A stretch of 64,000 nt of DNA from the NCBI GenBank assembly GCA_034521975.1, contig JAXHLR010000004.1, forward strand, positions 184,165-248,164. Direction: 5' to 3'. The notes under the pieces were generated by a model that had not been told where the DNA came from, ran no database searches, and was given only the letters and a program-made list of their open reading frames with translations. This document shows, piece after piece, positions 50,966 through 60,248 of the stretch (the stretch's first letter is position 1; every line of letters starts with the position of its first letter). This DNA comes from Acidimicrobiales bacterium. GTDB taxonomy: Bacteria > Actinomycetota > Acidimicrobiia > Acidimicrobiales > SKKL01. A program made the translations under genes and the position numbers.

Positions 50966-52153
50966 TCACCAGTCGTCGTCTTGGTCGTCGGGGTTGGGTG
51001 GGCGTCGTCGGCGTCGGCCGCTGTGGTGGGCGGGACATCGGAGGCGTCCGTTGGTCTGGATGGTGAGCCCGTCGGGTTCGTAGGGTTCGATGTGGTCGAC
51101 GTCGCAGCGATGGGCGGGGGTGGTGCAGGTGTCGGTGTCGCAGCGCCGGTCCCGGACCTGGACGGCGCGGCGGGTGGCGCCGGTGAACAATCGTTGGCGT
51201 TCACCGACATCGAGGACTCGTGATGGGCCGTCGAACACGACCCGTTCGACATCGGCACCGTTGAGCAGGGGCAGGATCTCACCGGGGGTGACCACCGGGC
51301 CGGTGGAGAGCTCACACACCCGGCCGGCCAGGGTCGGGTAGTCGACCAGCACGGTGATGAGTGGCCGGGGTTGTTTCGCGCCCTTGGGGGCACTGGTGGC
51401 CCGGCGGGCCATCTCGATCAGCGCGTCATAGCGGCGCTGGGCGCCGCTGCGGGCCAGATCCGTGTCGGTGGCCGCCTCGCCCAGGCGGTCGCGGGCCTCG
51501 GCCCAATCGTGCTTCCACAGTTCGTTCTCGATGCGTTCCAGCGCGGTGCGGAACTCGGCGAGGCCGATCGGGTCGAACCAGGCGTCGAGGGCCCCGGTGC
51601 CATCGAGGGTCTCGGACAGATGCAGCCGCCGGGCCTCGTACCGATCCCTCGCCTGGTCCTCGGTGCCGTCGGGATCATGGAGCTGACACCAATAGGCGAT
51701 GGCCCGACAGAAGTCGTCGAAGCGCAAGCTGCGGGCCTGGTCGACCAGCATCTCCTCGTCGACTGCGAACGCGTCGCGATCGACCCTGGCCGCACCGATC
51801 AACCGCTGCACATGAGCCACCGCGATCTCCCCCGCCCCATGGGCCCGGTCGGTGACCGGCATGTGCCGCAGGCGCCGGGCGCGACGCACCACCGAGCGGG
51901 CTTCGCCCACCGGCCGACCAGCAGCACGGCCCAACCAGCCCGAACACGACTTGGACCCGTCACCAGCCCAGATCCGCCGCGCATCGGCCTCCCCCGCCAG
52001 ATGCGCCACCGCCGCATCCAACGCCGACCCCGCCCGCATCGCCGCCACCAACGCCCCGGCCAGCTCGTCGTCACCCAACCCGGCAGGGTCGAGCTCGCCC
52101 AACCCGGCCAGGGTGGTGTTCAGTTCGTCGAGCAGCTCTCGAACCATCTCCAT
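50966..52153 (-). CDS. DUF222/13E12-type HNH endonuclease-like protein
   Basis: A 395-residue protein of the large actinobacterial DUF222-HNH (13E12 repeat) family. The N-terminal helical DUF222 region includes SGWLGRAAGRPVGEARSVVR and AVAHVQRLIGAARVDRDAF. The C-terminal HNH nuclease fold has VRDRRCDTDTCTTPAHRCDV, VDHIEPYEPDG, TNGRLRCPAHH, with metal-binding Cys pairs and the His-Asn-His arrangement. Function is not established; copies are numerous in these genomes and often sit in 13E12 repeats. The ATG at 52153 is preceded by GATACT and 6 nt, without a Shine-Dalgarno sequence. No inverted repeats or target duplications mark it as mobile. Confidence 0.88.
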   Translation of the reverse strand: MEMVRELLDELNTTLAGLGELDPAGLGDDELAGALVAAMRAGSALDAAVAHLAGEADARRIWAGDGSKSCSGWLGRAAGRPVGEARSVVRRARRLRHMPVTDRAHGAGEIAVAHVQRLIGAARVDRDAFAVDEEMLVDQARSLRFDDFCRAIAYWCQLHDPDGTEDQARDRYEARRLHLSETLDGTGALDAWFDPIGLAEFRTALERIENELWKHDWAEARDRLGEAATDTDLARSGAQRRYDALIEMARRATSAPKGAKQPRPLITVLVDYPTLAGRVCELSTGPVVTPGEILPLLNGADVERVVFDGPSRVLDVGERQRLFTGATRRAVQVRDRRCDTDTCTTPAHRCDVDHIEPYEPDGLTIQTNGRLRCPAHHSGRRRRRPPNPDDQDDDW

Positions 52154-52159
52154 GCATCG

Positions 52160-52165
52160 AGTATC
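52160..52165 (-). promoter_or_regulatory. -10 hexamer GATACT before the DUF222-HNH gene
   Basis: GATACT lies 6 nt before the ATG at 52153 with no Shine-Dalgarno sequence, matching the leaderless pattern of this window. Confidence 0.38.
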
Positions 52166-52182
52166 TCATGGGGGTGTGACAG

Positions 52183-52986
52183 TCAAGACCGCCCCGAATC
52201 GTGCCATGCCGGCTCTCCATGGCGGCCCTCGCCGGCGGCGAAGCGGGCGGCGCCCTCGAGCGTCTCGCCCGACCGGATCACCTCGAGCCCCAGGCGGGTC
52301 TCGTTCGCCATCGCCGAGGCGTGGTCGAGCGACCACTGGTCGATCGCCGAACGCCGGTCGCTGCGCAAGCAGTTCTGGGGACGCGCGGCCAGCTCGTGAG
52401 CGAGGGCAACCGCGGCCGACCGCGCCTCGCCGGGCTCGACCACCCGGTCGGCCAAGCCGATCGTGTGGGCCTCGTCGGCTCCGACCCCACGACCGGTCAG
52501 GATCATGTCCATGGCCCGCCCGTGGCCGACCAAGCGGGGGAGGCGAACCGTGCCACCGTCGATGAGGGGCACACCCCACCGGCGGCAGTAGACCCCGAAG
52601 GTGGCGTCGCGGGCCGCGACCCGGAGATCGCACCACACCGCCAGCTCGAGCCCGCCGGCGACCGCGAACCCCTCGACCGCGGCGATCACCGGCTTGGAGA
52701 GATCCATCCGCGTGGGACCCATCGGGCCGTCGACCGCCATGTCGGGGTCGACCCGGTTGCCCCGCCCATCGGAGACGCCACGGAGGTCGGCACCCGAACA
52801 AAACGTGTCACCGGTCCCGGTGAGCACCGCCACCGCCAGCGAGTCGTCGCCCTCGAAGTTGCCGAAGGCCTCGGCCAGGGCATCGGCGGTGGGCCGGTCG
52901 ACCGCGTTGCGCACCTCGGGCCGGTCGATGGCGACGACCATCACCGGGCCGTCGGTGGCGACCACGACCGTCGGGTGATCGGACAC
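52183..52986 (-). CDS. Enoyl-CoA hydratase/isomerase (crotonase) family
   Basis: A 267-residue crotonase. MVVAIDRPEVRNAVDRPTAD, VLTGTGDTFCSGADLRGVSD and PVIAAVEGFAVAGGLELAVW are the canonical blocks; the oxyanion hole is formed by CSGADL and VAGG. The Glu at the first catalytic position of classical hydratases is in GLELAVWCD. The C-terminal trimerisation helices are present. It hydrates or isomerises enoyl-CoA; the exact substrate is not readable. It lies 6 nt after the desaturase gene (AGGAGTAGG spans the gap), so the two probably share a transcript. Confidence 0.92.
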   Translation of the reverse strand: MSDHPTVVVATDGPVMVVAIDRPEVRNAVDRPTADALAEAFGNFEGDDSLAVAVLTGTGDTFCSGADLRGVSDGRGNRVDPDMAVDGPMGPTRMDLSKPVIAAVEGFAVAGGLELAVWCDLRVAARDATFGVYCRRWGVPLIDGGTVRLPRLVGHGRAMDMILTGRGVGADEAHTIGLADRVVEPGEARSAAVALAHELAARPQNCLRSDRRSAIDQWSLDHASAMANETRLGLEVIRSGETLEGAARFAAGEGRHGEPAWHDSGRS

Positions 52987-52992
52987 CGATGC

Positions 52993-53970
52993 CTACTCCT
53001 GGTCGGAGGGGCGCGACGCCAGCGCCTGCCACAGCGACCGGTAGGTGCGGTACTCGAGGTCGGGGGTGACCCAGCCCGAGGTCACCAGCTCGTGGTGGAG
53101 GGCCGGGAGCTGGGTCCACGGCACCCCCATGTCGACGTGGTGGGCCAGGTGCCACCCGGTGTTGTAGGGCACGATGGTGAGCCGGGGCAGCAGCGACTGG
53201 CGGACGTGGTGGGTGGTGCGACGACGATCGTCGCTGCGCTCCATGCCCGCGTGCTCGGCGATGGCCCGCAGACGGTTCATGACCCGCCACGAGGTCATCC
53301 ACGGCAACAGCCACAGCAGGAGGTACAGCTCGGGTCGGCCGGCCAGAGCGAACGCGGTCGCCAGCACCACCTGCACCCCGAGGATGCGCAGCGCCAACGG
53401 CCGGGCCGTCGGCGACAGGGTGGCGCGCAACAGCGGGGTGAGGTTCTTCCATCCCGAGATGCCGACGGCGTCGCGCACCAGCTTGCGGCGCAGGCTCGAC
53501 CGGGTGACGGGATAGCCGGCATAGAGGCCGAGGTCGGGCTCGTTGGGACCGAACTCGTCCTTGTGGTGGGCGAAGTGGCTGCGGCGGTAGGCCTCGAGGG
53601 GGATGAACGCCGGGTACGCCAGCAGCCAGCGACCCACCAGGTCGTTGACCGACTTGTTGGTGAACAGAAGCTTGTGGGCGGCCTCGTGGGCGAGGATGGC
53701 CAGACGGGCGAAGGTGGCGCCCATGGCGACGACTGCAACGAGGTAGGCGACCGGGTGCGCCAGCCAGGCGGCCAGCGCGATCACGACCAGCGCCTGCAGC
53801 CACGCGACGGCGACGGCCCACACGTTGCGGCCGTTGGAGATCCGTCGCAGCTCGGCCCGCAGGGCGGGCACCGGCATGCCCGATGCGGTGAGCCGCTCGG
53901 TGGGCAACACCTCGGGCAGGTGCTCGACTGGGGGCACCATCGTCGGGGCCGGCGGGGTCGTCGTGGTCAT
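52993..53970 (-). CDS. Membrane fatty acid desaturase family protein
   Basis: A 325-residue membrane di-iron enzyme of the desaturase/hydroxylase family. The three histidine boxes are HEAAHKLLF, RSHFAHHKDEFG and GWHLAHHVDMG, with hydrophobic helices between them. It could desaturate or hydroxylate acyl chains or related lipids. The ATG at 53970 has TCGACA, 18 nt, TACAGT, then 6 nt leading straight into it, so it is likely leaderless; the longer frame to 53988 is not needed. It precedes the crotonase gene by 6 nt and is divergent from a PaaX-type regulator. Confidence 0.9.
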   Translation of the reverse strand: MTTTTPPAPTMVPPVEHLPEVLPTERLTASGMPVPALRAELRRISNGRNVWAVAVAWLQALVVIALAAWLAHPVAYLVAVVAMGATFARLAILAHEAAHKLLFTNKSVNDLVGRWLLAYPAFIPLEAYRRSHFAHHKDEFGPNEPDLGLYAGYPVTRSSLRRKLVRDAVGISGWKNLTPLLRATLSPTARPLALRILGVQVVLATAFALAGRPELYLLLWLLPWMTSWRVMNRLRAIAEHAGMERSDDRRRTTHHVRQSLLPRLTIVPYNTGWHLAHHVDMGVPWTQLPALHHELVTSGWVTPDLEYRTYRSLWQALASRPSDQE

Positions 53971-53976
53971 ACCTCG

Positions 53977-54006
53977 ACTGTAGTACAACTATTGGACAGA
54001 TGTCGA
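53977..54006. promoter_or_regulatory. Divergent desaturase/PaaX promoter region with palindrome
   Basis: Minus strand: TCGACA (54006-54001), 18 nt, TACAGT (53982-53977), then 6 nt to the desaturase ATG. Plus strand: AACTAT (53987-53992) lies 7 nt before the PaaX-like ATG at 54000. Between them TAGT-ACA-ACTA (53981-53991) is a small inverted repeat overlapping both -10 areas, a plausible operator for the PaaX-family protein. The gap is only 29 bp. Confidence 0.42.
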
Positions 54007-54782
54007 TGGAACGTAATGCCACCGCCGGTGCCCGCACCCTGACCGCCCGCTCGGTCCTGCTGTCGGTCCTGTTGGGTACCGATCCGCCTCGGTTGCCCGT
54101 TGGCCTGCTGGTGCGCACCACCGAGCTGTTCGGCATCGCCGAGGGCACCACCCGCACCGCGCTGTCGCGCATGGTGGCCACCGGCGAGCTCACCACCACC
54201 GACGGCTGGTACGAGATCGCCTCCCCCCGCCTCCTGCAGCGCCAGAGCCGCCAGGCCCAGAGCCGCGTGGGCGCGACGAAGCCATGGCCCGGCGAGTGGG
54301 TGCAAGCCACGGTGGTCACCGACCGGCGGCGCCCGGCGGCGGAACGGGCCGCGTTGAGGGTCGAGCTCACCGAGGGTCGCTTCGCCGAGCTGCGCGAAGG
54401 CGTGTGGCTGCGACCGGACAACCTCGACCACGCGCCATCCGCCCACGGGGGCGACCTGGTCTGGTTCCGTTCCCGCCCAACCGGCGACGCGACCGAGCTC
54501 GCCCGGCGTCTCTGGGGCCTCGACGGCTGGGCCGCCCAGGCCGACCGGCTGCGACGACGCATCGCTGACCTGGTGACCCCGCTCGAGGCGGGCGACCGCA
54601 CCGCGCTCGCCGACGGGTTCGTCCTGTCGGCCGAGGTGCTCCGCCAGCTGCAGGCCGATCCGCTCCTCCCCGACGAGCTGCTCCCCGACCGGTGGCCGGG
54701 CACCGAACTGCGAGCGGACTACGAGCGGTACGACACGGCCTACCGGGGCGTTCTCCGCACATGGTTCGCCGAGCACCGGTGA
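54000..54782 (+). CDS. PaaX-family transcriptional regulator
   Basis: A 260-residue regulator of the PaaX type (PaaX itself represses phenylacetate genes through phenylacetyl-CoA). The winged-helix part reads TARSVLLSVLLGTDPPRLPV, then FGIAEGTTRTALSRMVATGE and TTTDGWYEIASPRLLQRQSR. The C-terminal ~150 residues (WPGEWVQATVVTD onward) form the ligand/dimer domain. No phenylacetate genes are near, so the ligand is probably an acyl-CoA linked to the divergent desaturase-crotonase genes. The ATG at 54000 is apparently leaderless; ATG at 54006 is an alternative. Confidence 0.88.
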   Translation: MSMERNATAGARTLTARSVLLSVLLGTDPPRLPVGLLVRTTELFGIAEGTTRTALSRMVATGELTTTDGWYEIASPRLLQRQSRQAQSRVGATKPWPGEWVQATVVTDRRRPAAERAALRVELTEGRFAELREGVWLRPDNLDHAPSAHGGDLVWFRSRPTGDATELARRLWGLDGWAAQADRLRRRIADLVTPLEAGDRTALADGFVLSAEVLRQLQADPLLPDELLPDRWPGTELRADYERYDTAYRGVLRTWFAEHR

Positions 54783-54790
54783 GCAGCGCC

Positions 54791-54819
54791 TAGCGTGTTG
54801 GCGTGTCGAACCAGACGGG

Positions 54820-54841
<22 letters not shown>
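54791..54841 (+). promoter_or_regulatory. Promoter plus 12-codon leader ORF before the ABC importer
   Basis: TAGCGT (54791-54796) lies 6 nt before a GTG at 54803, which opens a 12-codon frame (MSNQTGCPPWRM) ending in TGA at 54839-54841. That stop overlaps a GTG at 54838, an in-frame alternative start of the ATPase gene. It may be a leader peptide coupled to the importer operon. It has no tRNA-limited residue run. Confidence 0.35.
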
Positions 54842-55910
<1,069 letters not shown>

Positions 55911-55914
<4 letters not shown>

Positions 55915-56867
55915 GCACCACCGGCTCCTCGATCCCCGGGACCGCGCCACTCCGCGGGGCGGGCGGGATCGAGGACCGGTCCGTCTCTCCGGCAGGATCG
56001 AGGCCGCGCCGCGAGTGGCCGCTGGCACTGCTCATGTTGTCGCCGTCGATCGCCGTGTTCGGGGTCTTCATCTTCTACCCCCTCCTGCGCACGATCTGGC
56101 TGGGGTTCTACGAGATCAACATCTTCGGCGATGCGCGGTGGGTGGGGTTCTCCCAGTACGCCGAGGTGCTCACCTCGCCCCAGTTCCGCGAGAGCCTGTG
56201 GGCCACCGTCCTGTTCACCTTTCTCACGGTGCCGCTCGGCATGGTCGCCGGGCTGGCGCTCGCGGTGCTGGCCCACCAGCGCCTCCGCGGGATCGGGGTG
56301 TTCCGCACGATGTTCTCGTCCACCGTCGCCACCTCGGTCGCGGTGGCGTCGCTGATGTGGCTCACGCTGCTGAACCCCTCGGTCGGCATCATCAACCAGT
56401 TCCTGCGCGGCGTCGGCCAGGACCCGATCAACTTCCTGCAGCACCCCACCTGGGCGTTGCCGTCGGTGGCGCTGGCCACCGTGTGGCTGCACCTCGGGTT
56501 CACCTTCATCATCATGAGCGCGGGCCTGCAATCGGTCCCCGACGAGCTGCTCGAGAGCGCCGTGGTCGACGGCGCCAGCCCCTGGATGCGCTTCCGCGAG
56601 GTGACCCTGCCGCTGCTTTCTCCCACCATGTTGTTCGCGCTCGTGGTGCTGACGATCAACGCCTTCCAGTCGTTCGGCCAGATCGACCTGCTCACCCAGG
56701 GAGGGCCGCTGGGCCGCACCAACGTGTTGGTGTACTCGATCTTCCGCCAGGTGCCCACCAACCCCGGTGTGGCATCGGTGCAGGCCTTCGCCCTGTTCGG
56801 GATCGTGCTCACCCTCACCCTCGTCCAGTTCAAGGTGCTCGAACGGCGGGTGTTCTATGGCGATTGA
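55911..56867 (+). CDS. Carbohydrate ABC transporter permease (UgpA/MalF-like)
   Basis: A 318-residue inner-membrane permease with about six helices after a hydrophilic N-terminus. LLMLSPSIAVFGVFIFYPLL is the first helix. The EAA loop that docks the ATPase is SAVVDGASPWMRFREVTLPL. GINQFLRG-like and INAFQSFGQIDLLTQGGPLG segments are typical of the sugar permease A-type subunit. The GTG at 55911 overlaps the ATPase TGA by 4 nt, and its own end overlaps the next gene by 11 nt. The longer open frame starting at 55767 would overlap the ATPase gene and is rejected. Confidence 0.93.
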
Positions 56868-57717
56868 CGTCGACAACCTGCCACCGCCGTCGCCGCTGTC
56901 GGCGAAATGGCGGATCGCCGGTCGCTACGCGCTCCTCGTCGTCGCGGCGGTGGTTGTGGTCTTCCCGATCTACGTCGCGATCGCGGTGGCCATCCAACCG
57001 TCCTACCGGTTGCTCGACTTTCCCGCGGTCCTGTTCCCCAGCGACGTCGACCTCGGGGTGTTCGAGCGGGCGTTCTCCCAGGCGAACCTGGGCGGGTACC
57101 TGTTGAACAGCGCGATCGTGGCGGTGGTCATCACCGCCGGCCAGGTCGTCACCTCGATCCTGGCGGCCTATGCCTTTGCCTTCCTGCGGTTCCCGGCCAA
57201 GAACCTGATCTTCGTGGCGTTCCTCGCCACGCTCATGGTGCCCACCGAGGTCACGATCGTCGCCAACTTCGAGACCATCCAGCACCTCGGCTGGCTCGAT
57301 TCGTACCAGGCGCTCACCGTGCCGTTCCTCGCGTTCGCCTTCGGCACCTTCCTGCTGCGCCAGACGTTCCTGCAGGTGCCCCAGGACCTGCGCGACGCCG
57401 CCGCGCTCGACGGATACGGCCACTGGGGCTTCCTCTTCGGCGTCGCGGTCCCCCTCGCCCGCCCCATGATCGCCGCCCTGTCGGTCTTTTCGTTCCTCAT
57501 GGCGTGGAACCAGTACCTGTGGCCGCTGCTGGTCACCAACGACGACCGCTTCCGCACCGTGCAGATCGGCCTGAAGGCGCTGTCGTCGGCCAACATCGAC
57601 CAGCTCAACCTCATCATGGCGGGCACCATCGTGGCGGCGGTGCCCATCTTCGTGCTCCTGATCGCCTTCCAGCGCCAGCTCGTCCGGGGTCTGACCTCGG
57701 GGGCGGTCAAGGGCTGA
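56857..57717 (+). CDS. Carbohydrate ABC transporter permease (UgpE/MalG-like)
   Basis: A 286-residue second permease subunit. About six helices start at YALLVVAAVVVVFPIYVAIA. The segment LMVPTEVTIVANFETIQHLG and the EAA loop DAAALDGYGHWGFLFGVAVP are characteristic of the MalG-type subunit. FSFLMAWNQYLWPLLVTNDD follows as in sugar/glycerol-3-phosphate importers. The ATG at 56857 overlaps the preceding gene by 11 nt, implying coupled translation, and the solute-binding protein gene follows 41 nt later. Confidence 0.94.
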   Translation: MAIDVDNLPPPSPLSAKWRIAGRYALLVVAAVVVVFPIYVAIAVAIQPSYRLLDFPAVLFPSDVDLGVFERAFSQANLGGYLLNSAIVAVVITAGQVVTSILAAYAFAFLRFPAKNLIFVAFLATLMVPTEVTIVANFETIQHLGWLDSYQALTVPFLAFAFGTFLLRQTFLQVPQDLRDAAALDGYGHWGFLFGVAVPLARPMIAALSVFSFLMAWNQYLWPLLVTNDDRFRTVQIGLKALSSANIDQLNLIMAGTIVAAVPIFVLLIAFQRQLVRGLTSGAVKG

Positions 57718-57758
57718 GTAGCGTTCGTCCCAACACCCTGGTCACCAAGGAGTCCCAC

Positions 57759-59195
57759 GTGCTTCGACCCAGCAACGCCCGGCGAACGCTCGCCATCGTC
57801 TCGGCGCTCGCGCTCACGCTGGTGGCGTGCGGCAACGACGACGGCGACGGCGACGCAGCCCCGCCCGCCGACGGCGACGGCTCCACGACCACCGAGGCGA
57901 CCGTCGACCCCGAGCGGTGCCCCGTCGATGCGCTCGAGGACGCCTCCGGCCCCGTCACCATCGACTTCTGGCACGGCATGACCGCCGAGAACGAGACCAC
58001 ACTCGAAGCGCTCACCGACGAGTACAACGCGTCGCAGGATCGGGTGCAGGTCAACCTCGTCTACCAGGGCAGCTACGACGAGACCGCCCAGCAGTACTTC
58101 GCCGCCGCCCGTGGTGGCGAGCTCCCGTCGCTGGTGCAGATGGAAGAGACCCGCCTGCAGATGGCGATCGACAGCCAGACGATGCTGCCGGTGCAGGCCT
58201 GCATCGAAGCCGACGGCTACGACACCTCCGACCACCTCCCGGTGGTGATCGACCAGTACACCGTCGAGGGCCAGCTCTGGCCGATGCCGTTCAACACCTC
58301 GGGGCCGGTGCTCTACTACAACACCACGATGTTCGACACGGTCGGACTGACCGACGACGACGTGCCCACCACCCTCGAAGAGCTCCGCACCGTGTCCGAA
58401 CAGGTCGTGAGCTCGGGCGCCGCCCCCTACGGGTTCGCGCTGGAGCTCTCGCCCTGGTACCTGGAGCAGTGGTTCGCCATGGCCGGCGAGCCACTGGTCG
58501 ACAACGACAACGGTCGCACCGGTCGCGCCGCCACCACCAACCTCGACAGCGAGACCGGCCAGATGATCTTCGCCTTCGTCGACGACATGGTCGAGGACGG
58601 GTTGGCCACCAACATCGGCCGCAACACCTCGGCGGTCGACGCGCTCCTCGCCATCGCCAACGAGGACGTGGCCATGACCTTCGGCACCTCGGCCGCCCTC
58701 GGCTCGATCCTCTCGGTGCTCGAGTCCGGTCAGTTCCCCGACGTCGGCGTCGGCGTCGCCCCCCTCCCCGGCCCGACCGGAGGCGGCATCCTGGTCGGTG
58801 GTGCCGCCATCTGGCTGGTCGAGCGCGAGCAGACCGACGCCGAGCGGGCGGCGGCGTGGGACTACGTCCGCTTCCTCAACGAGCCCGAGCAGCAGGCCAC
58901 GTGGCACACCGGCACCGGCTACATGCCCATCCGTCAGGCGGCCATCGACCTCCCCGAGGTCGCCGAGCTGTGGGCCGACCAACCGTTCTTCCGGGTTGCC
59001 TACGACCAGCTCCTCGCCTCCGAAGCCGACTTCGGCGGCCCGGTCGTCGGCGACTACGCGGGCATGCGCGACGCCATCGTCCAGGGCCTGGAACGCATGC
59101 TGTTGCAGGACATCGCTCCCGAGGTCGTCACCGCCGAGGTCGCCGAACAGGCCGAGGCCGCCATCGAGGCCTACAACAGCAGTGTGGACCGCTGA
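57759..59195 (+). CDS. ABC transporter solute-binding lipoprotein (family 1)
   Basis: A 478-residue extracytoplasmic binding protein. The signal TLAIVSALALTLVACGNDDG has a lipobox (LVAC), then a Thr/Asp-rich spacer. The fold begins PVTIDFWHGMTAENETTLEA, typical of family 1 (MalE/UgpB) binding proteins, with LYYNTTMFDTVGLTDDDVPT and FGTSAALGSILSVLESGQFP. The ligand is likely an oligosaccharide or glycerol phosphodiester-type compound. The GTG at 57759 follows AAGGAG; the much longer open frame upstream is a shadow of the permease genes. A TAGCGT (57719-57724) upstream could add a separate promoter to raise its level over the membrane subunits. Confidence 0.93.
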   Translation: MLRPSNARRTLAIVSALALTLVACGNDDGDGDAAPPADGDGSTTTEATVDPERCPVDALEDASGPVTIDFWHGMTAENETTLEALTDEYNASQDRVQVNLVYQGSYDETAQQYFAAARGGELPSLVQMEETRLQMAIDSQTMLPVQACIEADGYDTSDHLPVVIDQYTVEGQLWPMPFNTSGPVLYYNTTMFDTVGLTDDDVPTTLEELRTVSEQVVSSGAAPYGFALELSPWYLEQWFAMAGEPLVDNDNGRTGRAATTNLDSETGQMIFAFVDDMVEDGLATNIGRNTSAVDALLAIANEDVAMTFGTSAALGSILSVLESGQFPDVGVGVAPLPGPTGGGILVGGAAIWLVEREQTDAERAAAWDYVRFLNEPEQQATWHTGTGYMPIRQAAIDLPEVAELWADQPFFRVAYDQLLASEADFGGPVVGDYAGMRDAIVQGLERMLLQDIAPEVVTAEVAEQAEAAIEAYNSSVDR

Positions 59196-59285
59196 CACCG
59201 GGTGGCCGACTGCTAGGTTGCCGGTCGTCGATGCACCGTCGCGCCCAGCGAGCGGCGGGGTCGATGGCGGGAAGGAGCCCCAGCG

Positions 59286-60167
59286 TTGAGTGACAATCCC
59301 ATGGGCCCCGACTGGTGGCTGGCCTCGGACGGCAAGTGGTACCCACCGACGTCGCGGCCCGGTGCCGGCCCCACTCCGATGGTCGAGCAGGGTCCCGCCG
59401 ATTCGCCGCCCTCGCCCGACTGGTGGTTGGCGTCGGACGGCAAGTGGTACCCACCGTCGCTGCGTCCGGGCGCGTCGATGCCGGGCTACGGGGCACCAGC
59501 CTCGGTCAACCCCATGCTGGCGGGCTGGCTCCAGGGCCTGCTCTATGCCTCGGCGGCATTGGCGGTGTTGGCCCTGGTCTTCACCCTGCGCGCCCTCTCG
59601 ACCTTCAACGACTACCAGGACGGCCAGAGCCGGTTCAGCGCCTGGTCCGACGCCCATGACGGCCAGGTGGCGGGCCTGGGACTGCTCTACCTCGTGATGC
59701 TCGCCACCGGCATCCTCATGATCATCTGGACCTACAAGGCCAGCCAGACCGCCGACCGGCTGGGCCCCGGTGGCCGCACGTGGGGACCGGGGTGGGCCAT
59801 CGGTGGCTGGTTCATCCCCTTCGCCAGCCTGGTCATCCCCAAGCTGGTGCTCAACGAGATCGAACGCGTCGCCACCGCTCCCCGCTCGGGTGCACAGGTC
59901 GTGGCCGCGTGGCGTCGCCAGTCGACCTCGGTGCTCGGTTGGATCTGGTGGCTCACCTTCGTGGCCGCTTCGGTCCTGCTGGCCGCCTCGTTCGCCTTCG
60001 AGGACCCCGACACGCTCCTGCGCAGCGCCTCGGACATCCGTGCCGGCTACACCCTTGCCGCCCTGGCAACCGGGTGCTTCGCGGTGTCGGGGGTGCTCGG
60101 CGCCCTGTTCGTGCGCAGGCTCAGCCAGTACCTCTCACCACACTCCGTCGATCACGACTGGTCGTGA
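59286..60167 (+). CDS. DUF4328 membrane protein with duplicated WYPP motif
   Basis: A 293-residue protein. The N-terminus has two copies of PDWWLASDGKWYPP (residues 8-21 and 44-57), resembling the short DUF2510-like motif found before membrane segments in actinobacteria. The DUF4328 region with about four or five helices follows: GPGWAIGGWFIPFASLVIPK and LVLNEIERVATAPRSG are its hallmark. Function is unknown. The TTG at 59286 is chosen because AGGAG lies about 10 nt upstream and the first motif follows at once. TAGGTT at 59214-59219 could be the -10 element. Confidence 0.82.
   Translation: MSDNPMGPDWWLASDGKWYPPTSRPGAGPTPMVEQGPADSPPSPDWWLASDGKWYPPSLRPGASMPGYGAPASVNPMLAGWLQGLLYASAALAVLALVFTLRALSTFNDYQDGQSRFSAWSDAHDGQVAGLGLLYLVMLATGILMIIWTYKASQTADRLGPGGRTWGPGWAIGGWFIPFASLVIPKLVLNEIERVATAPRSGAQVVAAWRRQSTSVLGWIWWLTFVAASVLLAASFAFEDPDTLLRSASDIRAGYTLAALATGCFAVSGVLGALFVRRLSQYLSPHSVDHDWS
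59307..59456 (+). repeat. 108-nt-offset duplication of a 42-nt segment
   Basis: The 42 nt at 59307-59348 recur at 59415-59456 with two differences. They encode the two PDWWLASDGKWYPP motifs of the DUF4328 protein. The near identity at the nucleotide level suggests a recent duplication of a 36-codon unit. Confidence 0.85.
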
Positions 60168-60248
60168 CCTTCGGCTCCACGGGGGCCGTTCGCACCATTC
60201 TGTGCACCGGGGTCATGGCGATTGCGGCGACGCCGATGCACTACCTGC

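Noticed and set aside
50966..52153. DUF222-HNH gene as a mobile element or homing endonuclease
   Set aside because: No intron, intein, terminal repeats or target duplications are visible, and such genes are scattered as ordinary loci in actinobacteria.
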